From Megalopta genalis (taxonomy: Eukaryota; Arthropoda; Insecta; Hymenoptera; Halictidae), in contig NW_027476155.1 in NCBI RefSeq assembly GCF_051020955.1, positions 124,001 to 188,000 on the forward strand: DNA of 64,000 nucleotides, in the 5' to 3' direction. Shown piece by piece: positions 10,936-23,485 of this stretch. Position 1 is the stretch's first letter, and each line of letters starts with the position of its first letter. A program made the translations under genes and the position numbers. The notes below the pieces were generated by a model. It was not told where the DNA came from. It was given only the letters and a program-made list of their open reading frames with translations, and made no database searches.

Positions 10936-13900
10936 CATGATGCCGTTTAGTCAATCAATTTTTGTGCACTGCAAAAATCAATCGATGGAACAATGCGGTG
11001 GTTATAAAAACTGTTACTCTAATTTCACCGGTAATTACAAACATTTCATTTGCTAAAATAATGCAATTAATTGTTGAACAAACGAACGAAATATTTGTTG
11101 TTGGCATTTTTATACTTGTAATTTCATAACGTTAATATTAAACGTCGTCTGTGAAATTCTGTGCTGCATATAGTATTGCAAATGGTTCAAACAAATAATT
11201 CTTCCTAAAACGCGTGTATTTATATTCAAATGACATCTCTTACATGGAAATATTTCATGTGAAATGTATTTAGACAATATATTGTAGAATAAAAGATATT
11301 GGTTCTATTGTACATTTATGCTATCTTACTCCACAATTATTCGAACCGACAAGCCAAATTTGAGAACACCGTCGAAATTAGTGTTCATTTGGTATTCGCG
11401 CGACGACTGCGATTACGATTACGACGGCGAAAAAAAAATGGAAAATAAAGAGATTCTAAAAGTTTTCAAATGTTCCGAGTTATACCAGGAACAGAGCGAA
11501 CTCCACTTATTAGCGGACGTAACCTATCTGTTCGTCCCTGGGATGAGTTACTTTTCCTCTTTCGGACTCTTTTTCAGTTCTCTTCCTACATCTATCCGTT
11601 CTGCTTAAACTTTCCGGGCAAGTCCTCAGGGGTTTCGAGCACTTTCCAGCGCTGACTGAACCTCGTGTTATTGTCATATGGATGTAATTCTTTCTTGCTG
11701 CGCGAAGTCGATGTGAACTCGATCATGTACGAATAGATTCTGCTGGACCCTTTTCATTCGTGATTTACGCGGTACCCATTCCGGTGCTCGTACATCAGTT
11801 TCTCCCTCGATCATTTCACTTTTGCAACGTCCTGTACACTTGCGAGGATCAGTCAATAATTAAGTTAACCTAAAAAATATGGGCAATTTGGGAAGAGATA
11901 CGCTTAATCGAGCCTCGCGGATCATTTTTATAGCTGCCTGTTGTCGACGATTATGAAAACGATATGTAATCATATGATACATAATTCACCGGAAAGAATG
12001 GATCTCATGAAATCCCCCTTATCAGAAGCTCCGCCCGGTTAATTTGAACTTGACATGGTTAATCCTAAACGTGCGGACTGCACGTGGCAGCCCGTATTTT
12101 ACGGTTCCGCGCGATTTCCGCCATAACTAATTAAACGTCGTATTAGGCTCCGACTTTCTGCCAGTTTCTTTCGACATTAAACACCTTTTCTCATTTATTA
12201 CTGACTAAAATTTCACGAAATTAAAGTATTTCATTTCATTAAATTACGAATTGCCAAGCAAACTTGTATCTCGTGACTCGCATTTCCAATATTATTACGT
12301 TTCGCGGGTATTAATAAAATTAGGAAATTATGACGGATTAGCGTGAAAATCAATTTTCAAATCTGATAATTCAATCATTTTCGATCGCCCATATGTAGAC
12401 GACGCGGCTGTCAAAGTGTTAAAGTACAAAAAAGAATTTTTAAGAGAAAAATTGTCAAAAGATATTTAACTTATCAATTAATTCGTTCGATAAATAAGAG
12501 CAAAGTTTGTAATTTACTAATATAAGAAGGGTATACTATTTCCCTTTGTTTTACTGTTCTTCCTTTCACATGTATGTGTAATATTTAATTAATGATCCTT
12601 GATTGCAATTGATCCTTGTTTCCAATGTATCATTGTTTATACTTTCTAGTGAGTTTGTTAGTTAACTATTGCTGCTCGTAACTGTACAAGTTGTACGTTA
12701 ACCTACACCTAAATGAACTAGTGACGTCACGCAGAAGCGTTCTTTCATTCCGGTTCGTTCCTTTTGTTTTCAAGAACACGAATCGAGCGAGCCCAGCACG
12801 CTCTAAATTACACTAAAACCACACACAACGTATCTCTTGACTGACTTTCTCAGCTACTTGGTCCCGGCAAACAGTTTTTGTTGGAGGCGGTAGCGGGATC
12901 ACGTTCAGTTCGCCGAAGATACCGTAAAATTTACAATCAAGATGTTCACCCGAGGAAACGTATATCGAAAGGGATTTGCATTTGAAAGTGTGTATTCTGA
13001 CACCTAAATTAGGCTGTTCATAGTTCGTACATCAAAGTTCAGCCGGCGAAGTTCCCATCTCGTCTCGGAACTCCCCATCGCGTGCGCGCGGGAACAGATT
13101 TACGTTCCGAAATTTCGCGGAAACTGCAACCGTCAGCGAAAGTTCGACGGCTCCGGTCCTCGAAACGTGACCAAATAAAAGTCTGTGTGTTTGACGAAAG
13201 CGGGGATCCCGGAATTCGCGTTAACGCTTTTCATTAAAAATCGACGTCAACCTGGCAACGGTTGATGATCACTTGCGAAACGGTATATCTCGCCGCGGTT
13301 GCAGATCCGGAAAGTCATTACAACTTGACACACTTTTACAATGTTTTTTACGAGTGCTGCATTAGAGCCTGCACGTCACGTGTATCCTGTCTTACAAACG
13401 ACGACTGTTCATATAGGGTGTCTCGTGAAAACGAAGCGAGAATACTGTCTATGGGATCGATGACCGAGAACCATGTTAGTTCGGAAATTATTCACACTAA
13501 ATAGAGCACTCGAAGTGACTGACCTGCGTTATTTAAAAAAAATGACATTACTGCATTTATTTAAACTTACTAAAGAAAATGTAGTTAATTATTTTCTGCG
13601 AAAGTAAAATAGATTTTCTACGTTTTTAAAAGGAAAAGTGAGAAACCGATTATTATTACTATGAACAGGGTTTGATAGATTTAGTGTTAAAACGTGATTT
13701 CAGAGATCAAGCTAAGATGGTGAGTGTCTTTTTTTATTACTGTTGATGCCACAGATCCACACTTATATGTTAGTACGTTACTTGTGTATATAATTATTAT
13801 TAATAGTTCACCATGATATAAAGCAGGCAAAGAACAATAAAGTAAATTATTCTTGAACTTGTACAATTTAGAAGAATTTCACATTACAAATTGATGAATT

Positions 13901-16011
13901 AGTAAACGCAATATTAAAATATTGCAAAATTAAAATATTGCAATAAAATGAAACGCTTGAGCCACCTTGTACTGCTCATCTCTGGCAAACCTCTGGAAAA
14001 ACATTCGATGAAACAAACCGTGCATTTGCAAAATTAATTATCAACGTATCGGTTGCAGAAAATATTTTTATTAGCGCTAAAAGCCGGTTCAACAATAACA
14101 GCTCCGCTCGCACAAATATATTAAACGTATTGACAACGGTTCCGCGAATGTGGGCCGGGTAAATACCATAATGAACCATATATACGAGAACAGTAGCGAA
14201 CCAACGTGGAGAAATAAGTGGGAAATTCTGAATAGAATTTTTCCCAGAATCCCTTCATATTGCTCAATTGAATACGGATTTTAACTAGGCCTGCGAGTCG
14301 TTCTATACGATTTCATTTGCAGCTTTGCACGAAAATGACAAATTACATTTTATACCCATTGTCGCTTGACAAATTTCTGTTTTCGCGCTCTGCGATTTAT
14401 CTCTGTTATTTCCTGATGTGGAAAAAATGTACGAAAATAGTTGTTGGTGCAAATTTTTGGGAAAATTTAGACAATTTTCAATTTCGTAGTTCCCTTGGAA
14501 TTATTTCGAATTTTCTGCGCGGAGTTATTTTTAAGGCTGCTTTTTTAAACAGCTTTAATAATACGATGGTAAAAGGCAATCGGTATTATTAAAAAACACG
14601 AGAAAATAACATTGTAGTTTCGTCATTATTTTGCATCTAGAGATTCATATTTCCTAGTTTCGAGTTTCCAGTTCTTGTATAATGGTGCACAAAATTCGAG
14701 CGAACAGAGGGTTTACAGAAATACGCGAAATCCTAATGAACTAATAGCAAATGAAGATATGGTGATAATTTATTGCGTGCATTTAACGGCGTCTTTCGCC
14801 AATATTTTTTTCTATTTATTTAATGGCGCTTCGTTCAATTAAGCTCACATGTATTAACCATTTATAATCGAATTGTTCGGATAGTTGTAAGCGAATAACG
14901 GCTCGGTTTGCATATCAAACAAAGTAGCAATATGCTCGATCCAGTATAATCGTTGATCTCCGGTAAAAAAATTGTCGTCGGGTCAATTATCTCGCGTGAT
15001 GTTGGCGAGATCAATTGCTCGTTTCATCGGTTGCGCCCGTTTGCGGAATAACGATTTATCGGCGGATTGCGCACCGGGTGACGTTTATCAGGATAATAAT
15101 TAATCGAAGGATGGCGTAAATGAATAATGGACTTCCGAAACCGTTGGCATTAAAGTGACACCGTCCGGACGTTCGCTATTCTTGGAATCTCCGCAACGCG
15201 TAAATCGTAGGAATGACCGCCTCTATCTGTTAGTGTTTCAGAAGTCAGACGCAACAATCGAAACGATAAACCAAAAAATTTTGCTTTCTCGTGTCTACGA
15301 TAATCGCTCTTGGAAGCTGTAGAGTCGAATACGGAGATTTCGTAAAATCTTGCATATAATTTTTGGTCGGATTAGTATACTCAGTAAGTATAGCGTTGTG
15401 TAATTGAAAATGGAAACATTACAACTACAAAAACAACTAAACATAAGAATCTAATTAGTTTCGAAGATAATTTTCGAGACGCCGCACATTCCAGAGGGTT
15501 GTTTCAACCCTCTCGAATTCAAGTATCACTTAACTTTCCTGCTATATTTGCTTTTAACAACAGAAACCTGGACGGAGTACGTGAGAATTGAAGGTATGCA
15601 GTCGGGCGAAATCCCTGGTGGGGAAAATGAAGCGGGATAAAGCATACATTCAATATTACAAAGTTCCGGGGTAACATTCCTGCGGCACGGAGGAAACACC
15701 ATGGTTAAACAAATCGGAAGTCGCGGGCAACACAACGTTTCCCATTGAAAACTGGAGCAAAATTCAAGGGAGAATTTTAAGGGACGTGTCACTCACAGTG
15801 TCGCTAAGGTAAGGACCACTCAGGCAAAAGTAAACGAGCAGAAAACAACAGATTTCTTTAAAAAGCAGAGAGCAAAGAAATAAACGTGCAGCAGGAAGAA
15901 CATAAGGTAAAGACACTTTGCATCAGAGAAAATAGTATCGTGCAACATTTCCGTCGTCGTCGTCGTCTGTGCCGTCGGGGCTCTGTAAAAGCCATTTACG
16001 TTCAACTTGGA
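10936..16011. other. Long gene-free stretch
   Basis: Five kilobases without a supportable gene. Open frames at 11,318-11,608 (+), 13,262-13,504 (+), 14,317-14,592 (+) and 15,526-15,792 (-) show no domains or coding-style splice borders. A short GTC-type microsatellite (cgtcgtcgtcgtcgtct) sits at about 15,953. Parts near 12,700-13,260 and 14,950-15,250 are CpG-rich and might be regulatory. Confidence 0.4.
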
Positions 16012-17075
16012 CGGGTAGATGTACATGCGTAGAGGAGAAGATAGAGATACAAGCGTAGAGGTAGATGTAGAGGTACATGCGTAGAGGTAGAGGTAGAGGT
16101 ACATGCGCTGAAGTCGAGGTGTAGGTAGAGGTACACGCATAGAAGTAGAGATAGAGGAACATACGTAGTGGTACAGGTAGTGATACAGGCGTAGAGTTAG
16201 AGGTAGAGGTACATGCAAAGAGGTAGAGGTAGAGGCGTAGTGGTAGAGTACATGAACCTCTATTTCTACCTGTACGCATGTACCTCTACCGACGCAAGTA
16301 CCTCTAACTCTACCCCGACGCACGTACCTCTACCTCTACACCTATACCTCTACCTCCATCTCTATCTCTACCCTTGCGCCTGGTACCTCTACCTCTACTC
16401 TACGTATGTGCGTCTACCACTACCTCTACCTCTACCTCGAGCTCTGTGCATGTACCTCTACTTCTACCTCTACGCATGTAACTCTACCACTACCTCTACA
16501 CATGTACCTCTTACTCTACCCCGACGCATCTACCCCTAACTCTAACCCGACGCACGTACCACTATCTCTACGCAAGTACCTCTACCTCTACCTCTACGCA
16601 TGTACATCTAACTCTACCCCTACGCATGTACCTCTACCTCTATGCATGTACCTGTACCTCTACTTCTACGCCTGTACCACTACCTATACATCTACCTCTA
16701 CCCTTGCGCCCAGTACCTCTACCTCTACCTCTACGTCTGTACGTTTACCTCTACCTCTACCTCTAGCTCTACCTCTACCTCTACGTCTATCTCTACTCTA
16801 CCTCTACCGCTACGGCTGTACCTCTACCTCTACCACTACCTCTATGCCTATACCTCTACCTATACACCTGTACAACTACCTCTACTTCTACGCCTGTACC
16901 TCTAACTCTACTTCTACGCATGTACCTCTAACTCTAAACCGACGCATGTACCTCTAACTCTACCTCTACGCATGTACCTCAAACGCTACCTCTACGCATG
17001 TACCTCTACCTCTACCGCTACGTATGTGCCTCTATCTCTATCTCTACCTCCACCTGTTACCTCCATCCACCTTAC
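16012..17075. repeat. CTCTAC-type array with internal strand switch
   Basis: From 16,012 to about 16,248 the array reads gtagaggtagaggtacatgcg. From about 16,250 to 17,075 it reads the complement, tacctctacctctacgcatg. The two halves form a large inverted arrangement meeting at about 16,249. Long open frames here (Thr/Ser/Tyr/Leu-rich) exist on both strands only because the six-base unit keeps frame, and they are not called as genes. Confidence 0.9.
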
Positions 17076-17087
17076 CAACCTCCACCT

Positions 17088-18945
17088 TTACGTTGTTTCA
17101 CTTCGTTTCGCATTCATCATTTACGTTATTTTACGTGTTTTACTTTGCTTTACGTTATTTCGCCTTGTCTCACGTTGTTATTTATTACAGTTTTATGTTC
17201 TTCTGCGTTCTTATGCTTTGTTTTTAGGTTGTTTTATATTGTTTTACGTTGCTGTACGTTGCGTCAAGTTGTTTTTTTTGTTTCGCATTGATGATTTACA
17301 TTATTTTACTTTGATTTTATATTGGTTTACGTTGCTTTACCTTGCTATACGTTGTTTTAAGTTGTCTCAAGTTGTTTTTTAAATAGTATTACGTTGTTCT
17401 ACGTTGTTATACATTGTTTTTACGTCGACTTATACTGTTTTACATTGGTTTATGTTGTGTTACGTTCTTTTACTTTGTTTCGCATTCATAATTTACGTTG
17501 TTTTACAATGATTTACGTTGTTTTCTTTGTTTGGCGTTGTTTTTAAAAGAGTATAGCTTTGGTTTACGTTGTTATACATTGTGTTTCGTTGTTTTATTTT
17601 GTTTTACATAGCTTCACGTTGTGTTACGTTGTTTTGCTTTGTTTCGCATATATGGTTTATGTTTTTTCTCGGTATTTTACCATGTCTCTCTTTGTTTCGC
17701 TATGTTAACAAACGTTGTTTTACGTTGATTGACATTGTTTTTACGTTGTTTTACTTTGTTTTGCCTTGCTTTTCGTTGTTTTACGTTGTCTCACGTTGTT
17801 GTTTAAAACAGTATTACGTTGTTCTACGTTGTTATACATTGTTTTTACGTTCTTTTATACTGTTTTACATTGGTTTATGTTGTGTTTCGTACTTTTACTT
17901 TGTTTCGCATTCATGATTTACGTTGTTTTACGATGATTTACGTTGTTTTCTTTGTTTGGCGTTGTTTTTAAAACCATATTGTTGTGTTTTACGTTGTTAT
18001 ACATTGCTTTTACGTTGTTCTATGTTTTACGTTATTTTACGTTGTTATACATTGTTTTTACGTTGTTTTACGTTTTTTTACATTATTTTACGTTGTTTTA
18101 CTTTTTTTTATCGTTGTTTTACGTTATTTTACCTTTCTTTACGTTGTTTTACGTTGTCTCACGTTGTTGTTTAAAACAGTATTACGTAGGTCTACGTTGC
18201 TACAGTATGCTTTTACGACGTTTAATTATTTTTACATTATCTAACGTTGCTTTACTTTATTTCTACGTTGTTTTACGTTGTTTTACGTTGTTTTACCTTG
18301 CTTTACGTTGTTTTACGTTGTCTCAAGATGTTGTTTAAAACAGTATTACGTTGTTCTATCATTGCTTTACGTTGTTTTATTTTGTTTTACATAGCTTTAC
18401 GTTGTGTGACGTTGTTTTACTTTGTTTCGCATATATGATTTATGTTTTTCACGTCGTTTTACCTTGTTTTTCTTTTTTTCGCGTTAATGATTATCGTTTT
18501 CTACATTGTTTTGCTTGTTTTTCTTTGTTTCGCTATAATGATTTACGTTGTTTTACTTTGTTTTTACGTTGTAGTACATTATTTTACCTTCCTTTACGTT
18601 TATTTACGCTTTCTCACGTTGTTGATTAAACAACCTCGATTATTACGTAAAACAAGTTAAAACAACATAAAAACGTCGTAAAAACAAAATAAAACAACGT
18701 AAAACAACATAAATTATCAATGCAAAACAAAGAAAAACTTAGTAAAACAACGTAGAGCAATGTAAAAGAATATAAAACAACGTAACAACAATGTATAACA
18801 ACGTAGAACAACGTAATACGGTTTTAAACAACTACGTGAGACAACGGGAAACAACGTAAATCAAGGTAAAACAACACAAAACAACGTAAAAACAAAGTAA
18901 TGCAACGTACAACAACGTAATGCGAAACATACGATTAAGAAACAA
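17088..18945. repeat. TTTTACGTTG decamer array with strand switch
   Basis: About 1.5 kb of ten-base units (ttttacgttg, with cattgttttt and ttgttatac variants) runs to about 18,625. After a small palindrome (gttgattaaacaac) the array continues in the opposite orientation (caacgtaaaa) to about 18,945. Higher-order segments such as gtttaaaacagtattacgttgttc recur. Open frames inside are low-complexity artefacts. Confidence 0.9.
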
Positions 18946-18969
18946 CCCACGTGATCAAACGATCTAGTT

Positions 18970-19830
18970 TCAAATCTATGCGAATTAGAATATTTATCTA
19001 CAAATTTACGCAGAACACGTGATTTAGCTACAAATCAATGCGAAATATATGATGTAGCTTCAAATGCATACCAGACAAACGAATTTAACTTCAAATTGAT
19101 GCGAAACACGTGATTTAGATTCAAATTCATGCAAAACACATGATTTAGCTTCAAATTCATGCGAAACCTGAAGATTTATCTTCAAATCTATGGAAAGAAA
19201 CGATTAAGCTACAAATCCATGCGAAATAAACGATTTATCTACAAATCCATACGGACCAAACGATTAGCTTCAAATGCATGCGAAATAGAAGATTTATCTT
19301 CAAATTCATCCGAATAAACGATTTAGCTTCAAATGCATACAATATAAATGATATAGGTTCAAATCCATGCGAAACAAACGATCTAGGGTCAAATCTATGC
19401 GACATAGATATCTTCGCTTCAAACTCAGGCGACATACACGATTTAGCTTCAAATCTATGCAAAATAGAAAATTTTGCTTCAAATCTATGCGAAATAAAAG
19501 ATTTCTCTTCAAATTGATGCGACACAAACGATTTAGTTTCAAATTCATGCGGAACATACGATTTAGCTACAAATCCATGCGAAATAGAAGATTTAGCTTC
19601 CAATCCATGCGAATCAAAAGATTAAGATTCAATTCCACGCAAAACACACGATATAGTTTCAAATTCATGCGAAACATACGATTTAGCTTCAAATCCATGC
19701 GAAACACATGATTTAGCTTAAAATCCATGCGAAGTACATGATGTAGCTTCAAATGCATACCAAACAAACGATTTAGCTTCAAATTGATACGAAACACGTG
19801 ATTTAGATTCAAATTTGAACGAAACACATG
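18970..19830. repeat. 30-bp tandem repeat (cgatttagcttcaaatccat type)
   Basis: About 28 units of 30 bases, containing gatttagcttcaaat followed by a tgcgaaac-type ending, with modest divergence. The period is a multiple of three, so it reads as a 10-residue repeat in several frames, but none stays open throughout. It runs directly into the broken end of a gypsy reverse transcriptase at about 19,831. Confidence 0.85.
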
Positions 19831-20943
19831 TATGTCAAAACGACCCCGGTTGCAATTAACTCTTTGAACGCTGCATTTATATACTTTTGAAAGACGGCTG
19901 GCGAATTACATAACCCAAACGGAACCTTTAAAAATTCATAATGACCGGTGGGAGTTACGGGGGCGGTATATTTTCTGCTATTCTCATTAATGGGAACATA
20001 AAAAGATCCATTTCTGAGATCCAACGTACTAACTACTTTCGCGCCTTCTAATAAATCCTATTGATCCTCTATCAAAGGTAGGGGATATCTATCTTTTACC
20101 ATTTTTTTTATTAAGCTGTGTGTAGCCAATACAAATTCTAGTTGTGCCATCCTTCTTCTTTACTAGTACAATTGGACTTGCGTAATCTGAACAAGACTCT
20201 CGAATTATTTCATCTTTCAACCATGACGTTATTTGTTTATCAACTTCAGATTTATCCCCGGGAGACAATCTTCGCGGTCTCTCGTACACTGGGATCTCGT
20301 CTTGCAGTATCAAGCTCATTTTAATCCCTACTTCTTTCGTTTTAGATGGTTTATAACTTGCAACACAATCTTCTATAAGTTTTCTATGTTCAGGAACCGC
20401 AATGTGTGATAAATTTACATTGTCAACTATAGCCTCGACATTGACATTAAATATTTCCGGCAAATCTATTTTTTTAATAAAAATTTCTCCTCCTTTCGTA
20501 CTTAGTTCTACGGAATCTAAAAATTCTGTACCGATTATTAAACTATGGGACGACAAGGTATTGGGTAGAACGTGTATATTTATTCGATATGTTATCTGAT
20601 CTATTGCAATAGTTGTTGAAAATTCCCCTAATGTGTGGTTGCTCTCTGCTCCGACACCACAATATTGCAAAATCTTATTATTCAATCTAGGAGCACCAAT
20701 TTTAACATAATAATCCGCTCGCATCAAATTCAGTTCGCTTCCAGAATCTATTAACGCTGTCAACTTACAATTTCCAACTTGCACCTCTTTAACTCGCTTC
20801 TTTCTCGACGCTTCAGACACACTTGTGTCCTCTTTCTTTCGTCGGGCAGTTTGCAGCCGTATGGTATCGGTTTCCACACAAAAAACATCGCCGTAATTCT
20901 TGCCGTGCCACTTGCTGTGATTCACCTTGTGACGATGTTCCAT
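19831..20943 (-). pseudogene. gypsy pol fragment: protease and start of RT
   Basis: The frame at 20,089-20,943 (284 codons) holds the retroviral-type aspartic protease motif DSGSELNLM, a later SLIIGTEFLD, then the RT entry region with ASPIVLVKKKDGTTRICIGY. In most Ty3/gypsy elements the last motif reads CIDY, so the conserved Asp has become Gly. A break follows at about 20,089. A second frame (20,024-19,831) continues RT with DLRNGSFYVPI and PFGLCNSPAVFQ. The catalytic YxDD box and all later domains are absent. Family assignment rests on these motifs; the element is inferred to be non-functional. Confidence 0.85.
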
Positions 20944-21743
20944 GGACGGTCGTCTTCTTCTTCTCCTCAGGTCGCCTGTTTTTCGTTCTTGATTTTTCCT
21001 TCATGTCTTCGTAAATTTCGAATGTTTCTTTCAACTCACGTATATTTCTAGCACCGTACAATATCGTTTTGTTTGTTTCGAAATCCTGAACTCCGTCAAT
21101 AATATACTTAATAACTGTTGAGACTTCCATGTCTGCTTGCTTCGCAATCTCCAACATTTGATAAATGTATTCTTGATACGACTCGTTCGATCTTTTAATA
21201 TTACGTGACAACTCTTTATGTATCTCGTACGTATCTGCAGTTTTACCAAATTCGGACTCCAATGCTCGCTTCATCTCGACCCATTTGCGACAACATTTTT
21301 CACAGTCGACGAACAATCTCGCCGATGCACGCAATAACCGCTTCGCATAAACAACATTTTGTACTTCACTCCATTCACATAGCTCTAGCAAACTCTTCGC
21401 TAAATATACGCATGGACTCCTCAACATCCCTGAATGTTAACGCCTGCATCCGTCGCACGCATCGTCTCACATCGCTTCCTTCTTCTTCGTCTTCACTGCC
21501 ATCAATATCATCTTCCTCTTCGGCATGTTCGATTTGCAACATTATGGCTGCTTTAAGCCGATCTTGTAGTTGCTTTTTATTTCCCGACGTCCTCAGCTTG
21601 CTACTCTTCAATTCTTCCTTTAAACCGGTTAACTTCATTGTTAGAATTTCCTCTAATTTGTCAGCAGATAGGCTTGCTTGTGATACTTCGACAACGGTAT
21701 CGTTTCCTTCAGACATCTTAAAAGGCTTTTCAATGCACAACAC
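20813..21743 (-). pseudogene. gypsy gag with SAP domain and CCHC zinc knuckle
   Basis: Two overlapping frames make up gag. The N-terminal frame (21,743-21,375) has a SAP-like helix-extended-helix segment (LTGLKEELKSSKLRTSGNKK...LQDRL, residues about 38-65) and an acidic stretch. The C-terminal frame (21,427-20,813) ends with a zinc knuckle CFLCGNRYHTAANC. The frames join near 21,390 by a one-base shift. SAP domains bind DNA and occur in gag of some gypsy-like families; here its role is inferred. The end overlaps the protease frame by about 130 bases, as is common for gag/pol overlaps. Confidence 0.75.
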
Positions 21744-21817
21744 AACAACTAAAGTTCAACTCTCAACTCCTACAGTCACAATATCATTGTTATCATTCAA
21801 CGCTACCTTTTCCTCAA

Positions 21818-21835
21818 ATCCCGGCTGAGCCCTCA
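21818..21835 (-). other. Primer binding site (tRNA-Pro-like)
   Basis: On the minus strand, six bases inside the LTR end, the sequence TGAGGGCTCAGCCGGGAT resembles the complement of the tRNA-Pro 3' end (TGGGGGCTCGTCCGGGAT) with three differences. It would prime minus-strand DNA synthesis. Confidence 0.6.
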
Positions 21836-21841
21836 AAATTA

Positions 21842-22237
21842 TGTAGAAATTGTCTAATATTTAAACAATATAGAATCTGTATCGATTAGGAAAGGACTAA
21901 ACGTGGTGAAGACAGAAAATATCTCGTACCGTACCTTCAACTAGGATTACAACTACTTCACTTAATTTTACAACTTGCAACACTCCTCACTCGACGACTC
22001 TCGTACACTCTCTGTCCACTCCAAACACGCTCCTCCGACACAATGCCTGCCTTTTCTAAAAACGTGCCAATCGCATCCGCCGGCTCTCCGTCGCCAAGGG
22101 ATTTTTTTCATCTGACCCGGCCTTCACCAAAGTTTCTCTTCTATTGCCTACCATAAATACAAAGACTTAAAACTACGGTCTCCTATGCCTAACACTCCTC
22201 CTCGTCCTAAACGTACCCACTAAATTACGATACTACA
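21842..22237 (-). repeat. gypsy 5' LTR (396 bp)
   Basis: The block begins TGTAG and ends CTACA, an inverted repeat of five bases typical of LTR ends, and it lies directly outside the PBS. Only this LTR remains. It is followed outward by an AT-rich spacer and then the R1 fragment. Confidence 0.65.
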
Positions 22238-22314
22238 ATAGTATAGAATTGTATAAAATAGTACAGAATTCGTTAAAAATCATTAAAATATCTTACAGTA
22301 TATATCATCATTTA

Positions 22315-23274
22315 CCCGCCGGAGCGGGAGGCGGTCGAGTGCTTCGAGCTCCAGGCCCGGGGATTAGCGCTCGCCAGATGGCATGCGGAGCTTTGCTCCC
22401 ATGCCTCCGAGCGCGTCCCCGGGGCTCTCCTGCCGCACTTCACCTCGTGGCGGGAGAGGCGGTTTGGCAGGCTCTCCTACCGTGCGGCGCAGGTATTCAC
22501 CGGGCATGGCTGCTTCGGTGTCTACCTGTGTCGCATCGGTCGGGAAGCGACGACGGTGTGCCACCACTGTGGCGCGGAGGAGGACTCGGCGCAGCATACA
22601 CTGGAGGTGTGCCCCGCCTTTTCAGTGCTGCGCCGAGTCCTAAGTAGGGAAGTTGGTCGCGACCTCGCTCTCTCCAGCTTAGTTGGGGCCATGCTGGAGA
22701 GCCCGACAAAATGGGCGGCAGCCATAGCCTTCTGCGAACAGGTAATGTTGCAGAAGGAGGCTGTCGAGCGGGGTCGCCGCGAGCGGGGGGTGCGGCGTGT
22801 GCGCCCACGCCTAGAGCCCCCCCCCCCCCGAGCAGCTGATAATAGGCGGGCGGCGGGTGTACCAGATCATGCTGGTTTAATTACCCGCCGCCCGCCAACC
22901 GAGGATGTCCTATCAGGAGTGGGGGCGACGACAACTTGTCGTCGCCCCCGACGGCCGCCGGTGCGGCCGTCGTGACGAGGCGGTGTGGGGTGCGGTCCCC
23001 CGCACCGCCGAATCAAGATGATTTATGGGTGGAGGATTAATCTCCCCCCGGGACGCGGCCGGCCACCGCCGTTCCATCCTGGTGGTCGGCCAGGCGAGGG
23101 GGAGCCGCGGTTGTGTTCTTTGAGAGTTCCCGTGGCTCCCCCGCTACTCGCCAGCGCCCTAGGCCGCCGTGGGGGTTTTAGCGGGTCGAACCCCGCACTA
23201 CCCCCGCCCCGCCCTTCGGGCGGGACGGGGGTGTCTGACCAGCAGATTTCCCCCACGTTAAACAAAAAAAAAAA
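22315..23274 (+). mobile_element. 5'-truncated R1-clade non-LTR retrotransposon
   Basis: The insert is much more GC-rich than its surroundings. It holds the C-terminal end of ORF2, a GC-rich 3' UTR with several inverted repeats (for example the gacgacaacttgtcgtc hairpin near 22,930), and a poly(A) run at 23,264-23,274. Truncation at about 22,315 is typical of incomplete reverse transcription. It is not in a 28S rRNA gene, so it is either a dispersed relative of R1 or a misplaced copy. Confidence 0.8.
22319..22975 (+). pseudogene. R1-type ORF2 C-terminal fragment with CCHC motif
   Basis: One frame is open from the truncation to the stop (218 codons). It carries the gag-like zinc motif typical of R1-clade ORF2 tails, VCHHCGAEEDSAQHTLEVCP (C-x2-C-x8-H-x4-C), then a conserved tail with MLQKEAVERGRR. 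Endonuclease and reverse transcriptase domains lie upstream in intact elements and are missing here. The frame upstream of 22,556 continues with FGVYLCRIGREATT, which confirms the element rather than a start at 22,556. Confidence 0.85.
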
Positions 23275-23456
23275 GTATTATAAACATGAATAAATACCAA
23301 TTCAAGCTACGAGATCTTTTATTACTGAGGACAATAGTAACACTATTGCAGATATGGACAAATATCGATTGAAAATAGAAACTTCTGTGGCGGCTACCTC
23401 CAGACCCGCCAGCAGAGGGCTCTTCTTCCCGCTAGTAACCAAGCCGCCTCGATCCC

Positions 23457-23464
23457 TATATATA
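23457..23464 (+). promoter_or_regulatory. TATA box of the LTR-like element
   Basis: TATATATA, also present in copy 1. A transcription start about 30 bases downstream would fall at about 23,487-23,491, next to the predicted ribozyme cleavage point. Confidence 0.5.
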
Positions 23465-23485
23465 CAGAGACTTCGTCCTACCCCC

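Larger units (their letters stand above)
19831..22237 (-). mobile_element. Truncated Ty3/gypsy retrotransposon
   Basis: On the minus strand, in order: 5' LTR (21,842-22,237), a tRNA-Pro-like PBS, gag with SAP domain and CCHC knuckle, aspartic protease, and the beginning of reverse transcriptase. The element stops within RT at the border with the 30-bp array, so the rest of pol, integrase and the 3' LTR are missing. Frameshifts and substitutions show it is dead. Confidence 0.85.

Noticed and set aside
15820..17382. Long Thr/Ser/Tyr/Leu-rich open frames on both strands
   Set aside because: They follow the six-base unit of the repeat, exist on both strands at once, and have no start, splice or domain support.
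17569..18811. Phe/Leu/Cys/Val-rich open frames resembling membrane proteins
   Set aside because: Products of the TTTTACGTTG decamer read in several frames; hydrophobicity is due to T-richness.
16012..19830. CRISPR-like or telomeric array
   Set aside because: No constant repeat with unique spacers, and no TTAGG-type telomere unit.
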